Source of the DNA: SCUB01 sp041918675
GTDB taxonomy: Bacteria > Pseudomonadota > Alphaproteobacteria > Rhizobiales > Xanthobacteraceae
Assembly: GCA_041918675.1 (NCBI GenBank)
Contig: JAYRVF010000011.1
Span: 1-64,000 of the forward strand
Length of the DNA: 64,000 bases
Direction: 5' to 3'
Part shown: positions 62,825 to 64,000 of the stretch, piece after piece
How positions within the stretch are numbered: position 1 is the first letter of the stretch
How the letters are laid out: every line of letters begins with the position of its first letter
The notes under the pieces: generated by a model
What the model was told of the DNA's origin: nothing
What the model saw: the letters and a program-made list of their open reading frames with translations, nothing else
The model's database searches: none
Position numbers and translations under genes: made by a program

Positions 62825-64000
<1,176 letters not shown>

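Overview
The window is about 64 kb of high-GC chromosomal DNA from an alphaproteobacterium, most likely of the order Hyphomicrobiales (Rhizobiales), perhaps near the Beijerinckiaceae/Methylocystaceae or Bradyrhizobium-type lineages. The order placement rests on several traits: a GAAC-N7-type SOS box before recA, the recA-alaS-icd neighbourhood, a zeta-type (DUF1476) ATPase inhibitor, a liv operon carrying a DUF6867 gene, an aerobic carbon-monoxide-dehydrogenase-type accessory cluster, BcsS, and TGCGAATGA-type Fur/Mur boxes. The genus is an inference. No rRNA, tRNA, CRISPR array or intact insertion sequence was seen.

Layout. 1-3.1 kb: recA with its SOS promoter and an unusual in-frame N-terminal extension, then an alpha/beta hydrolase. 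3.2-9.1 kb (minus): metF-like reductase and the glycine cleavage operon gcvT-gcvH-gcvP behind a tandem glycine riboswitch. 9.3-15.7 kb: alaS, a cyclic-nucleotide-binding K+ channel, a PepSY membrane protein, and icd. 15.9-19.7 kb: a double-domain GT8 glycosyltransferase, a TrmJ tRNA methyltransferase fused to a DUF559 domain, and the ATP synthase zeta inhibitor. 20-25.8 kb: purC-purS-purQ-purL, then bolA, the CGFS glutaredoxin and a macro-domain protein. 25.8-26.6 kb: a lower-GC two-gene module resembling an orphan polymorphic toxin/immunity pair. 26.7-35.4 kb: rpsD, murI, an iron-box-preceded diheme peroxidase and outer-membrane protein, purB, an Mrr-type restriction enzyme, rpe, and an EF-hand protein. 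35.3-37.4 kb: P1 peptidase, CcdA and an FmdB zinc ribbon. 37.9-43.4 kb (minus): a complete liv ABC transporter operon. 43.7-46.0 kb: sterol-desaturase-family protein, a membrane protein and an enol-lactonase-like hydrolase. 46.2-53.0 kb: coxG, coxM, coxD, coxE, two XdhC/CoxF-type genes, a MoeA-like/MocA-like fusion and a MaoC protein, without coxS or coxL. 53.1-57.5 kb: a DUF4189 protein and a TetR-HlyD-ABC ATPase-ABC permease efflux operon behind a 26-bp perfect palindrome. 57.5-64 kb: BcsS, glutathionyl-hydroquinone reductase, a secreted protein, a TPR-DUF4189 protein and the 3' part of groEL.

How it fits together. Most of the window is housekeeping: one-carbon flux (gcv, metF, purine synthesis), TCA cycle, translation, amino-acid uptake and Fe-S trafficking (BolA/Grx4). 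The accessory content sits between these blocks. The most unusual items are the Ala-rich 15-bp-repeat N-terminal extensions on RecA and on the TetR regulator, the TrmJ-DUF559 fusion, the tandem GT8 enzyme, the toxin/immunity-like pair, the Cox-type maturation cluster lacking its catalytic and Fe-S subunits, and three tandem 85-bp copies of the groEL 3' end carrying its last codons, its stop and a strong hairpin.
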